From JAAYKT01 sp964408955 (GTDB lineage: Bacteria; Bacillota; Clostridia; Lutisporales; Lutisporaceae): a stretch of 64,000 bases of DNA. Positions 9,078-17,431 of this stretch are shown piece after piece. The notes beneath the pieces are model-generated. The model was not told where the DNA came from. It saw only the letters and a list, made by a program, of their open reading frames with translations, and did not search any database. Every line of letters starts with the position of its first letter. Position 1 is the first letter of the stretch. A program made the translations under genes and the position numbers. The stretch spans positions 1-64,000 of the forward strand of contig CAYPBK010000006.1 of assembly GCA_964408955.1 (NCBI GenBank), given 5' to 3'.

Positions 9078-10384
9078 TGAAGAAAAATAATAAAATAATG
9101 GAAAAGCAAATGCCATCATTAATTGATAATATAGTTCCAATAATATTCATAGCCTTCACGCTGCTGGGTTTTGTTCTAACAACTAATGTACCTTTAAATT
9201 TTTTCTTATCAGAGTTATCCAGTAGATTCTATAGAAATGCTTTCATTGTATTATCGTTGGTTATTCCTGTTATTGCTGGATTAGGTTTGAATTTTGGAAT
9301 TGTAATTGGTGCAATGAGCGGTCAGATGGCTATAATAATAGTTAGATATATCAGCATTGAATATTTACATCTTAACGGCACTGTCGAATTGATTTCTTGC
9401 TTTATTCTAACTTTACCCATTGCTGCTTTCATTGGATTTTTGACAGGTAAATTATATAACAAAACCCGTGGGCAAGAAATGATAGCAAGCTTAATAGTAG
9501 GTTTCTTTGCAAACGGTGTCTATCAGTTCATTCTTCTTTTTGCTACAGGTGTAATTATACCTGTTCGCTCCACTCATCCCATGATTAAACCTGATGGTGT
9601 GGGAGTGCGCATGACTGTGGATATGGGGGATCTTCATTACTCTTTAGAGAATATCTTTAAAATACCATTCACATGGGCTGTTCTTGTTGTTTCGTTGATA
9701 TTACTGATATTATTGGTTGTTTTTCATATTATAGGAAAGAACAAACCAAATAAAGAAAATAACGTTTCATTTTATATAAAAACTGCCCTATTAGTGTTCT
9801 TGGCCGCATTCAGTGTTTATTCTATTATTACAAAGAACAAATTCAATTTGGTTAAAAATGTACCGGTAGCTACAGTTTTCCTAATAGGTTTGCTTTGTGT
9901 ATTTACATTGCTTATCATGAAGACTAAGCTTGGACAAGATTTTAGGAGCGTAGGTCAAAATCAGCATATTGCTGAGGCTAATGGTATAAATGTTGATAAA
10001 ACAAGAATTATAGCTGTGGTGATATCTACAGTTTTAGCTGCCTGGGGTCAAATTATTTACCTTCAGGATATGGGAACGCTGAATGTTTATGGAGCACATA
10101 CTCAAATAGGAATGTTTTCCGTTGCCGCATTGTTGGTAGGCGGTGCTTCTGTTCAAAAAGCAACAAATACCCATGCATTGGTTGGAACTCTTTTGTTTAA
10201 TTCAATGTTCATAATGTCTCCTGAAATCGGTAAAGCTGCTTTTGGTAATGCACTTTTAGGTGAATATTTTAGAACTTTCATGGTTTATGGAATAATTGGT
10301 ATGGCTCTTGGAATATACGTTTGGAACTCTAACAGAAAGGCAAAGATAACCTTAGATCCGATAGATGCACAAATTGAGGAGTAG
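9077..10384 (+). CDS. ABC importer permease 2 (RbsC-like, BPD_transp_2)
   Basis: This 435-residue multi-spanning membrane protein is the second permease of the operon and is longer than the first. An extra hydrophilic insertion (about residues 160-245) contains a charged stretch, GKNKPNKENN. The family-typical Gly/Ala-rich block SVAALLVGGAS lies near residue 350. It overlaps permease 1 by one base. Heteromeric permease pairs are normal for BMP/nucleoside-type importers. No hairpin terminator is visible behind it. The infC promoter lies about 22 bases downstream, so some read-through into infC is possible. Confidence 0.9.
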   Translation: MKKNNKIMEKQMPSLIDNIVPIIFIAFTLLGFVLTTNVPLNFFLSELSSRFYRNAFIVLSLVIPVIAGLGLNFGIVIGAMSGQMAIIIVRYISIEYLHLNGTVELISCFILTLPIAAFIGFLTGKLYNKTRGQEMIASLIVGFFANGVYQFILLFATGVIIPVRSTHPMIKPDGVGVRMTVDMGDLHYSLENIFKIPFTWAVLVVSLILLILLVVFHIIGKNKPNKENNVSFYIKTALLVFLAAFSVYSIITKNKFNLVKNVPVATVFLIGLLCVFTLLIMKTKLGQDFRSVGQNQHIAEANGINVDKTRIIAVVISTVLAAWGQIIYLQDMGTLNVYGAHTQIGMFSVAALLVGGASVQKATNTHALVGTLLFNSMFIMSPEIGKAAFGNALLGEYFRTFMVYGIIGMALGIYVWNSNRKAKITLDPIDAQIEE

Positions 10385-10406
10385 CTGAAGAAATTTATTA
10401 AAACAG

Positions 10407-10435
10407 TTGACACATAATTAATTGAGTGATACTAT
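10407..10435 (+). promoter_or_regulatory. Predicted promoter of the infC operon
   Basis: TTGACA (10407-10412), a 17-base spacer and TACTAT (10430-10435). It gives a leader of roughly 140 bases before infC. Confidence 0.6.
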
Positions 10436-10462
10436 ATATTAGTTAAGAAAATCAGTTTAAGT

Positions 10463-10557
10463 AGAAGTTCCACTTCTCACCTTGAAGCTTTAGCTAAAAA
10501 GGTTTCTATAGTCCATATACTTAGAATTTTATGGGCAGGTGGAGTATTCTACCTGCC
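10463..10557 (+). promoter_or_regulatory. infC leader with two hairpins, possible attenuator
   Basis: A small hairpin agaagt-tcc-acttct (10463-10476) is followed by a 10-bp hairpin ggcaggtgga/tctacctgcc (10534-10557) just upstream of the infC ribosome binding site. The stretch behind the second stem (taatttattatgg) is only moderately T-rich. In Bacillus the infC-rpmI-rplT leader is attenuated by L20. Similar control here is an inference from position, not from recognised motifs. Confidence 0.4.
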
Positions 10558-10579
10558 TAATTTATTATGGAGGTGATTA

Positions 10580-11101
10580 ATTATAAGTAATAGTAAAGAT
10601 GTTCAGATTAATGAAGAGATTAGGGATAAAGAATTAAGAGTTATTGATTCTAATGGTGAGCAGCTTGGTATAATGTCTTCACAGAAGGCATTAGAAATAG
10701 CCGCTGATAGATTATTAGATCTTGTAAAGATTGCACCCCAAGCTAACCCACCAGTGTGTAAGATTATGGATTATGGAAAGTTTATATTCGAGCAATCAAA
10801 AAGAGAAAAGGAAGCCAAGAAAAACCAAAAAGTAGTCAGCATGAAAGAAATCAGGTTTTCTCCAAAAATCGAAGCCCATGATTTGCAGATAAAAGCAAAA
10901 AACGCACAAAAATTTTTGACAGAAGGTAATAAGGTTAAAGTGACAATTAGATTCAGAGGCAGAGAGGTTGACCATGTAGCTTTTGGTCAAAAAGCCTTGG
11001 AGCGTTTTTATGAAATTATAAAAGATTATGGTTCAGTAGAAAAACAGGCAAAGCTTGAAGGAAAAAATATGTCAATGGTATTATCACCAAAACAACAATA
11101 G
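10580..11101 (+). CDS. infC: Translation initiation factor IF-3, with a rare ATT start
   Basis: The protein binds the 30S subunit and proofreads start codons. The IF3 N-domain begins upstream of the first in-frame ATG (10673): in-frame codons from 10580 encode SKDVQINEEIRDKELRVID, the conserved N-terminal block. The only plausible starts are ATT 10580 and ATA 10583. GGAGG (10569-10573) lies six bases before ATT and nine before ATA, favouring ATT and giving 173 residues. Starting at ATG would delete about 31 conserved residues. The middle blocks PPVCKIMDYGKF and the C-domain VKVTIRFRGRE are intact. A non-canonical infC start is known to allow IF3 autoregulation. Confidence 0.9.
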   Translation: MISNSKDVQINEEIRDKELRVIDSNGEQLGIMSSQKALEIAADRLLDLVKIAPQANPPVCKIMDYGKFIFEQSKREKEAKKNQKVVSMKEIRFSPKIEAHDLQIKAKNAQKFLTEGNKVKVTIRFRGREVDHVAFGQKALERFYEIIKDYGSVEKQAKLEGKNMSMVLSPKQQ

Positions 11102-11120
11102 TAAAAGGGAGGACTTCAGA

Positions 11121-11318
11121 ATGCCGAAACAGAAAACTCATAGATCTTCAGCAAAAAGATTTAGCTTTACCAAAACTGGGAAGGTAAAAAGAGGAAAAGC
11201 ATTTAAAAAACATATATTGACTAAAAAAACTGCTAAAAGAAAAAGAAGACTGAGAAAGGGCGGCTTTGTCAGTGCGGCAGAAACTAAGACAATAAGAAGA
11301 CTTATACCATATAAATAA
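11121..11318 (+). CDS. rpmI: Ribosomal protein L35
   Basis: This 65-residue, strongly basic protein has the L35 pattern MPKQKTHRSSAKRF at its start and KRKRRLRKGG in the middle. The ATG at 11121 follows GGGAGG and gives the usual family length. An upstream in-frame ATG (11055) inside infC would add 22 non-conserved residues and is rejected. It lies 19 bases after infC and 24 before rplT, the standard order of this operon. Confidence 0.97.
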   Translation: MPKQKTHRSSAKRFSFTKTGKVKRGKAFKKHILTKKTAKRKRRLRKGGFVSAAETKTIRRLIPYK

Positions 11319-11342
11319 ATTGCATGAGGAGGCAGCGTAAAA

Positions 11343-11702
11343 ATGGCAAGGGTAAAAAGAGCAGTTAATTCACATAAGAAACGTAGAAAAGTGTTAAAGC
11401 TGGCAAAAGGATATGTAGGAGCCAGAAGTAAAAAATACAGAATAGCAAATGAAACTGTTTTAAGAGCACTTAGATTTGCATATATAGGCAGAAAACAAAG
11501 GAAAAGAGATTTTAGGAAGCTTTGGATAACAAGAATAAACGCAGCAGCAAGGATTAATGGAATTTCTTACAGCAAGTTTATTAATGGATTGAAGCTTTCC
11601 GGTATGGAGATAAATAGAAAAATGCTGGCTGATTTAGCTGTTAATGATGAAGCTGCATTTTCAAAACTAGTTAATATTGTTAAAGAAAATGCTAACGCAT
11701 AA
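11343..11702 (+). CDS. rplT: Ribosomal protein L20
   Basis: This 119-residue L20 has the canonical start ARVKRAVNSHKKRRK and the block GYVGARSKKYRIANE. It binds 23S rRNA early in 50S assembly, and in Firmicutes and Proteobacteria it also represses its own operon through leader RNA. The ATG follows GAGGCAG. It is the last gene of the infC-rpmI-rplT operon and is closed by a short terminator that begins right at the stop codon. Confidence 0.98.
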   Translation: MARVKRAVNSHKKRRKVLKLAKGYVGARSKKYRIANETVLRALRFAYIGRKQRKRDFRKLWITRINAAARINGISYSKFINGLKLSGMEINRKMLADLAVNDEAAFSKLVNIVKENANA

Positions 11703-11726
11703 AGACCGTAAGGTCTTTTTGTTTTT
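11701..11726 (+). terminator. Terminator of the infC-rpmI-rplT operon
   Basis: aaagacc-gtaa-ggtcttt is followed by TTGTTTTT. The stem begins at the rplT stop codon. Confidence 0.85.
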
Positions 11727-11775
11727 AAAAGAACATAAATTAGTATTTTATAATATTAGATAAAGTGGTGGTTAA

Positions 11776-12573
11776 ATGGAGAGTCTTATTTCCAGCAACA
11801 AAAATAAAAATATAAAATTAGCTAAATCCTTACTTAGAAAAAAGTATAGGGATTTAACAAATCAATACTTAGTTGAAGGAATAAAAATAGTTAAAGAAGC
11901 TCTTGCATATAACGAAAGAATAAAAATGGTTTTTGTTTCTTCAGACCATAAAGATTCCCATGAAATAAAAGAAATATTAAATTCATGCAGGATTCACAAT
12001 ATCCCTATATACTATTTAGAAAAAAGCATATACAAAGAAATATCCGAAACAGATTCTACCCAAGGTATTATAGCAATGGTAGAAAAGAAAGAACATAAGC
12101 TGGAATTAGTGTTAGATAAAGATTTTTTGAAAATTATAATATTGGAAGAAATACAAGACCCGGGTAACTTAGGTACTATTTTAAGGACTGCTGATGCATG
12201 TAATTATGATTTTGTTATATTATCAAAAGGCTGTGTTGACTTATATAATGATAAATCTATAAGAGCAACCATGGGCTCACTTTTTCATTTGCCAATAGCC
12301 TGTATGGATATTATTGATGCAATTGAACTATTAAAAAGTAAGAAAGTAGTAATATTGGGATCAGACCCTCATGAGGGCGTACTCTGCTATAATTTATCCT
12401 TTGAAAAAAAACTGGCAATCATAATAGGTAATGAATCGGCGGGTATATCTGAGGAAGTTTTAAAGCTCGTTGATGAAAGGATTAGGATTCCCATGCCCGG
12501 TAAAAGTGAGTCATTAAATGCTTCAGTTGCAGCGTCGATACTTATGTATGAGAGCATCCGACAAAGAGAATAA
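11776..12573 (+). CDS. TrmH/SpoU-family RNA methyltransferase (YsgA-like)
   Basis: This 265-residue protein has an N-terminal RNA-binding domain (about 1-95) followed by a SPOUT methyltransferase domain. The three SpoU motifs are visible: NLGTILRTAD (about 131-140) with the catalytic-type Arg, IIGNESAGIS (about 215-224) and IPMPGKSESLNASVAAS (about 238-254). It should 2'-O-methylate a ribose in rRNA or tRNA using SAM in the trefoil-knot site; the target base cannot be told. In B. subtilis ysgA is likewise just upstream of pheST. It starts at ATG after GTGGTGG, a mediocre site. Confidence 0.88.
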   Translation: MESLISSNKNKNIKLAKSLLRKKYRDLTNQYLVEGIKIVKEALAYNERIKMVFVSSDHKDSHEIKEILNSCRIHNIPIYYLEKSIYKEISETDSTQGIIAMVEKKEHKLELVLDKDFLKIIILEEIQDPGNLGTILRTADACNYDFVILSKGCVDLYNDKSIRATMGSLFHLPIACMDIIDAIELLKSKKVVILGSDPHEGVLCYNLSFEKKLAIIIGNESAGISEEVLKLVDERIRIPMPGKSESLNASVAASILMYESIRQRE

Positions 12574-12582
12574 CAGCGCGAG

Positions 12583-12780
12583 GTTACCATTCACAGTTAT
12601 TTTTAGATTATTAATATTTGATAAAGATTGCATTGTGTAGAGGCTTAGAATCTGTTAGCGCAGAGGAGGATCAGTTGCGTCAACTGTTTGAGCGAAGCGA
12701 GTTTTGGCGCAACCCGGAACAAGCTAACAGATTATTAGTCTAGGAACTCCTGCAATCGTACAAATATAATAAGCAATTAA
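12583..12780 (+). repeat. Dispersed palindromic element, copy 1 (long form)
   Basis: The 5' part shares gattattaatatttgata (12606-12623) and gattgcatt with copies 4 and 5. The 3' part shares ggaactcctgcaatcgta and aatataataagcaa (12763-12776) with copies 2, 3 and 4. Between them is a nested palindrome: aatctgttagc (12649-12659) pairs with gctaacagatt (12723-12733), and gttgcgtcaa (12674-12683) with ttggcgcaac (12704-12713). It has no ORF and lies between the methyltransferase gene and the pheS promoter. Confidence 0.6.
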
Positions 12781-12819
12781 GATGCGAAAACTTATGCCAC
12801 ATCATGATAGTATTAATTC

Positions 12820-12848
12820 TTGTAATGTTAATTACCCTGTGATATAAT
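12820..12848 (+). promoter_or_regulatory. Predicted promoter of the pheS T-box transcript
   Basis: -35 TTGTAA (12820-12825) and a perfect -10 TATAAT (12843-12848) with a 17-base spacer. Transcription would start near 12855. Confidence 0.6.
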
Positions 12849-12854
12849 CCTTTA

Positions 12855-13097
12855 AGAACTTAATATTAATAAATTTATGATGGAGAGAGTAAACTAAAGA
12901 AGATTCAAGAGAGATAGCATCCCGGCTGCAAATGCTGTTAATTGGTAATTAGTTGAAGTTCACTCCGGAAATTTAGGATTGAATTCAGTAGATCCTAACG
13001 TTTTAAACGTTATAAAAAAGTGGCTAATTATAGCAATTAGGGTGGCACCGCGGAAATCTTCGTCCCTTGGAACCAGGGATAGAAGGTTTTTTTATTT
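12855..13097 (+). ncRNA. T-box leader of pheST (phenylalanine tRNA-responsive)
   Basis: The T-box core AGGGTGGCACCGCGG lies at 13039-13053, followed by a terminator (cttcgtccct pairing with agggatagaag, then seven T). In the distal part of stem I, GAAG is followed by TTC (12959-12961), a Phe codon, which matches the downstream genes. Family knowledge says uncharged tRNA-Phe promotes read-through. Confidence 0.93.
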
Positions 13098-13162
13098 AGA
13101 ATGAAAAATTTATTTTATATAAAAGCTTTATATTACAATAATTTCAAGAAAGGAGAAAACGT

Positions 13163-14182
13163 ATGAGGGAAAAGCTTGAAAAAATTAAAATAGACAGTTT
13201 AGAACTTATTGAGCAAGTGAAGTCTGTTAAAGAACTGGAGGAACTAAGGGTAAAATATTTAGGTAAAAAAGGTGAGCTTACTTTACTTTTACGAGAAATG
13301 GGAAAACTACTAGCGGAAGAAAGACCCATAGTAGGTCAAATAGCGAATGAAATAAGAGATGTGATAAATGAAAAAATAGAAGAAGCTTCTTACCATCTTA
13401 AAAGAAAAGAATTAGAATCAAAGCTAAAAAGTGAATATATAGATGTAACAATGCCGGGAAGAAAAAGAAATATTGGGAATAGGCATCCAATCACAAAGGT
13501 TTTAGACGAAATTAAACAGATTTTTGTTGGTATGGGGTTTTCTATAGTGGAAGGTCCGGAAATAGAAACCGTTTATTATAATTTTGATGCATTAAATCAC
13601 AGCGAACATCACCCTGCCAGAGATATGCAAGATACTTTCTATATCACGGAGGATATATTATTGCGTACCTCAACGTCACCTAATCAAGTAAGAATAATGG
13701 AAAAACAAAAACCGCCCATAAGGGTCATTGTCCCCGGGAAGGTTTTTAGATCAGATCAAATAGATGCAACCCATTCACCCATGTTTCATCAAATTGAAGG
13801 CTTAGTTGTAGACAAAGGAATTACTATGGCAAATCTTAAAGGCACTCTTGATGTTTTTGCAAAGATGCTATACGGGGATAAAACAAAAACTAAGTTTAGG
13901 CCTCATTACTTTCCTTTTACGGAGCCTAGTGCAGAAATGGATTGTACTTGTTCAGCATGTGGCGGTCAAGGATGCTCTGTATGCAAAAATAGCGGATGGA
14001 TAGAAATATTAGGAGCTGGAATGGTACATCCAAATGTATTATCTAATTGCGGAATAGACCCTAAAATATACTCAGGCTTTGCTTTTGGAATGGGTCTGGA
14101 CAGAATTACTTTGTTAAAATACGACATTTCAGATTTGAGACTAATGTTTGAAAATGATAAAAGATTTTTAGCGCAGTTTTAA
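13163..14182 (+). CDS. pheS: Phenylalanyl-tRNA synthetase alpha subunit
   Basis: This 339-residue catalytic subunit of the (alpha-beta)2 enzyme has an N-terminal coiled coil (about 1-90). The class II core follows, with FRSDQIDATHSPMFHQIEG (about 194-212) as motif 2 and GFAFGMGLDRI (about 305-315) as motif 3. The insert CTCSACGGQGCSVC (about 254-267) has the Cys-rich zinc-ribbon-like form seen in Firmicute PheS. The ATG follows AAAGGAG. The gene is 12 bases upstream of pheT and under T-box control. Confidence 0.98.
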   Translation: MREKLEKIKIDSLELIEQVKSVKELEELRVKYLGKKGELTLLLREMGKLLAEERPIVGQIANEIRDVINEKIEEASYHLKRKELESKLKSEYIDVTMPGRKRNIGNRHPITKVLDEIKQIFVGMGFSIVEGPEIETVYYNFDALNHSEHHPARDMQDTFYITEDILLRTSTSPNQVRIMEKQKPPIRVIVPGKVFRSDQIDATHSPMFHQIEGLVVDKGITMANLKGTLDVFAKMLYGDKTKTKFRPHYFPFTEPSAEMDCTCSACGGQGCSVCKNSGWIEILGAGMVHPNVLSNCGIDPKIYSGFAFGMGLDRITLLKYDISDLRLMFENDKRFLAQF

Positions 14183-14194
14183 GGAGGGGTATAA

Positions 14195-16588
14195 ATGCTG
14201 GTACCTATTAAATGGTTAAAGGATTATGTTGATATTGATGTTGATATAAAAGAGTTTGTAAATGCTATGACAATGTCCGGTTCTAATGTAGAATCTTACA
14301 CAGAGGCCGGAAAAAACATAGATAAAGTAGTTGTTGGAAAAATTACTAAGATAATCGCCCATCCCGATGCGGAAAAGTTGATAATAACCATGGTAGATGT
14401 GGGAAGTGAGATTATTCAAATTGTAACCGGAGCGACAAATGTCAAGGAAGGAGATTACATACCTGTTGCACTGCATGGCTCAACCTTGCCCAATGGATTA
14501 AGAATAAAAAAAGGGAAACTAAGAGGTATCGAATCAAACGGGATGCTTTGTTCACCAGATGAATTGGAGTTGGAGGCTGAGGATCTTCCTGAGGGTACAG
14601 ATATGACAGGCGGTATTTTCATCCTAGACAATGAATACCCACTGGGACAGGATATAAGAAAAGTATTGGGGTTAGATGACAAGATTGTTGAATTTGAGAT
14701 AACTAATGACAGACCTGATTGTTTAAGTATTTATGGAATAGCTAGGGAAGCAGCGGCGGTTTTCAATAAAAGATTAAAACGCCCTGAAATATCAATGCCA
14801 GGAAATTCAAAGGATGTTGAAAGCTTTATTAAAGTAGATGTTAGGGATAATAGATTGTGCCCAAGATTTGCTGTGAGAGTGATTAAAAATATTACCATAA
14901 AAAGTTCTCCCTCATGGATTCAGGAGAGACTTATTAAGTCAGGAGTAAGGCCAATTAACAACATAGTTGACATTACTAATTATGTGATGCTTGAATTAGG
15001 TCAACCGATGCATGCTTATGATTTAAGTAAGCTTGATGACAGAAAAATCATCGTAAGGAAAGCTATTACAAACGAAAAATTAATTACTTTGGATGAAAAA
15101 GAAAGAGAGCTTGATGAATCTGTTCTGGTTATTGCTGATGAAGGAAGAGCCATAGGTATTGCCGGTATAATGGGTGGCTTTGATAGTGAAATAGATGATA
15201 ATACTAAAGAAATTGCGCTGGAATGTGCAAATTTTGACGGAGTGAATGTGAGACTTTCTTCAAAAAAACTGGGACTTAGGACCGAAGCATCCTCACGGTT
15301 TGAAAAAGGTATTGACACCGAATTGATTCCACTTGCAATAAACAGAGCTTGTTATCTTATAGAACTATTGAAAGCAGGGGAAGTCGTTGATGGCATTATT
15401 GATAACTACCCTGTTAAAAAAGAAAAAAGACATGTAATTTTTGATACGCAAAAGGTTGAATGGTTGTTAGGGGTAGATGTACCCGTCAATAATATTAAGA
15501 TGATGTTAAAATCCTTGGAATTTGACGTCTCCGGTGAAAAAATCCTAGATATAATTCCACCTTCTTTTAGAGATGATGTAGAGATGGATGCAGATATAAA
15601 TGAAGAAATAGCAAGGCTGTATGGATATGAGAATATACCTTCCAAGCTTATGGACACAACCTTTACCCAGGGAGTCATTAGTGAAAGGCAAAAAATCATC
15701 AATATGGCTAAGGATAATTTGATAGCGCAAGGGCTTTTTGAGACTTTAACATATTCCTTTTTAAGCCCAGGAATTTTTAATAAATTGAATCTCAAAGTTG
15801 AAGACCCATTAAGGGAAGCAATCAGCTTAATAAACCCTCTGGGTGAGGATCAAAGTATAATGAGGACAACTATTTTGTCAAATATGCTGGATTTAATAGG
15901 AAGGAATTGTAATCGAAAAATTGAAGAAGGTTGCTTTTTTGAAATATCCAAAGTTTACTTGCCTAGGGAGTTGCCTTTAACAGATTTACCTAACGAGAGA
16001 GATACATTGACTATTGGTTTATATGGAGATTTTGACTTTTTTGATTTAAAAGGGATAATTGAAAATCTTCTATCGTGTTTGAATATAAGTAAATATAGAA
16101 TTCTTCCTTCAAATCACGATAGCTTGCACCCTGGTAAAACTGCAGAGCTTTTGATAAACAATAAAAGAATAGGCTATTTAGGTGAAGCACATCCATATGT
16201 ATTAAACAACTTTGATATACCTAAAAAGGTGTATTTAGCAGAGTTGGATTTTGATGAAATTGCGACACAATCTAACTTAAATAGGGTATATGTTTCATTA
16301 CCGAGATTTCCATCCATTGAAAGGGATATAGCGATTGTAGTTGCAGAAGAAATAACTGTGGGGCAAATTGATGAAATTATAAAAAACAAAGGCGGTAAAC
16401 TTATTGAAAAGGTTGAGTTATTTGATGTTTATAAAGGCTCGCAGATTGAGGAAGGATATAAAAGCTTAGCATATAGAATCGTTTATAGGTCAAATGATAA
16501 AACTCTTACTGAGGAAGACGTTACAAAAGTTCATGGAAGAATTTTAAATTCATTAGCTAATCAAGTAGGCGGCACGCTAAGACAGTAA
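14195..16588 (+). CDS. pheT: Phenylalanyl-tRNA synthetase beta subunit
   Basis: This full-length 797-residue beta subunit carries the tRNA-binding OB domain (about 40-150, VVVGKITKIIAHPDAEKL), the B3/B4 editing domain (about 210-385, with RPINNIVDITNYVMLELGQPMHAYD), the B5 domain (about 405-480), a catalytic-like core, and the C-terminal FDX-ACB anticodon-binding domain (about 703-796, LPRFPSIERDIAIVV). It is co-transcribed with pheS (12-base gap, AAGGAGGG site). A terminator follows. Confidence 0.98.
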   Translation: MLVPIKWLKDYVDIDVDIKEFVNAMTMSGSNVESYTEAGKNIDKVVVGKITKIIAHPDAEKLIITMVDVGSEIIQIVTGATNVKEGDYIPVALHGSTLPNGLRIKKGKLRGIESNGMLCSPDELELEAEDLPEGTDMTGGIFILDNEYPLGQDIRKVLGLDDKIVEFEITNDRPDCLSIYGIAREAAAVFNKRLKRPEISMPGNSKDVESFIKVDVRDNRLCPRFAVRVIKNITIKSSPSWIQERLIKSGVRPINNIVDITNYVMLELGQPMHAYDLSKLDDRKIIVRKAITNEKLITLDEKERELDESVLVIADEGRAIGIAGIMGGFDSEIDDNTKEIALECANFDGVNVRLSSKKLGLRTEASSRFEKGIDTELIPLAINRACYLIELLKAGEVVDGIIDNYPVKKEKRHVIFDTQKVEWLLGVDVPVNNIKMMLKSLEFDVSGEKILDIIPPSFRDDVEMDADINEEIARLYGYENIPSKLMDTTFTQGVISERQKIINMAKDNLIAQGLFETLTYSFLSPGIFNKLNLKVEDPLREAISLINPLGEDQSIMRTTILSNMLDLIGRNCNRKIEEGCFFEISKVYLPRELPLTDLPNERDTLTIGLYGDFDFFDLKGIIENLLSCLNISKYRILPSNHDSLHPGKTAELLINNKRIGYLGEAHPYVLNNFDIPKKVYLAELDFDEIATQSNLNRVYVSLPRFPSIERDIAIVVAEEITVGQIDEIIKNKGGKLIEKVELFDVYKGSQIEEGYKSLAYRIVYRSNDKTLTEEDVTKVHGRILNSLANQVGGTLRQ

Positions 16589-16609
16589 CTAATGCTAATA
16601 ATAATTATT

Positions 16610-16648
16610 AAAACAGGTAGGAAGCATGGAATTCTTACCTGTTTTTTT
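16610..16648 (+). terminator. Terminator after pheT
   Basis: aaaacaggtaggaa pairs with ttcttacctgtttt around a short loop and is followed by a T run. Confidence 0.85.
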
Positions 16649-16686
16649 ATATAGAAAAATGTTTTTTATGGATAAAAACAGCAGTT

Positions 16687-16715
16687 TTGCCTTATGGTTG
16701 TTAAATATATATAAT
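16687..16715 (+). promoter_or_regulatory. Predicted promoter of zapA-mutS2
   Basis: -35 TTGCCT (16687-16692), a 17-base spacer and a perfect -10 TATAAT (16710-16715). Confidence 0.5.
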
Positions 16716-16798
16716 AGACTTGGAGCTTTGAAGGAAATCTGTCTTTTATAAAGAATATATAATAAAACTCTATTAACTCTTAAAGGAGTTGAATCAAT

Positions 16799-17368
16799 AT
16801 GATGGTAAAAAAAAGAGTATCCGTAAAAATATTTGGCAATGAATATACGGTAAAAGGTGACCATTCAGAAGAGTATATTCAGTTTCTTGCAGAAAAAATT
16901 GATGAAACAATGAAGGAAATAGGAAGGAAGAATAGACGATATAGTCCAACTATGATTGCTGTGCTTACTGCTTTAAATTTAGCCGATACTTTGCACAAAA
17001 AAGAGGAGGAACTGCAAAATGTTGAAGATAATTATAAAAACAACATTGCAGAATACACCATTTCTGCGGATGGATTAAAAAACGCTAATCAGGAGTTGGA
17101 AATTATAAAAGAGAATCTAAAAAAAAGCCAGGAAGATAATAAAACGAAACATATAGAAAACAAAAAGTTAAACAGGCAATTAAGCAATATAAAGGATGAG
17201 TCCCGAGATTTAAAGTATGAGCTTGATGTTTCAAAAACCACCATAAAAGAATTACAAAACAAGTTATACGAAAATCAGGTCGAACTATTAAAAACTAAAA
17301 AAGAGCTGGAGAACTTAAAGAATAAATCATATAAGGGGCTTGAAAGTAACGGTAAATTGGATAAATAA
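16799..17368 (+). CDS. zapA: Cell division protein ZapA with a long C-terminal coiled coil
   Basis: Residues 1-95 form the ZapA domain (VSVKIFGNEYTVKG and the block PTMIAVLTALNLADTLHKK), which bundles FtsZ filaments at the division site. Residues 95-189 are a Lys/Glu/Asn-rich heptad-like coiled coil, so the protein is about twice the length of a minimal ZapA (about 90). This extended form is common in Clostridia. Two adjacent ATGs (16799 and 16802) are both compatible with AAAGGAG; the first is given. mutS2 follows 63 bases downstream, the same neighbour pair as in Bacillus. Confidence 0.88.
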   Translation: MMVKKRVSVKIFGNEYTVKGDHSEEYIQFLAEKIDETMKEIGRKNRRYSPTMIAVLTALNLADTLHKKEEELQNVEDNYKNNIAEYTISADGLKNANQELEIIKENLKKSQEDNKTKHIENKKLNRQLSNIKDESRDLKYELDVSKTTIKELQNKLYENQVELLKTKKELENLKNKSYKGLESNGKLDK

Positions 17369-17431
17369 TCATTTGTTTAAATTAAAAGCAATGAGAAGAA
17401 TATAAATTGAATGACATTGTGAGGTGATTTC

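Noticed and set aside
10673..11101. infC starting at ATG 10673
   Set aside because: It would remove about 31 conserved residues of the IF3 N-domain and has no ribosome binding site.
12660..12735. Repeat block as a possible CRISPR or tRNA-like structure
   Set aside because: There are no regularly spaced direct repeats with unique spacers and no tRNA consensus. It is a nested inverted repeat within a dispersed element.
15016..15795. Antisense ORFs inside pheT
   Set aside because: Composition is typical of reverse-frame reading of AT-rich coding DNA, with no start signals.
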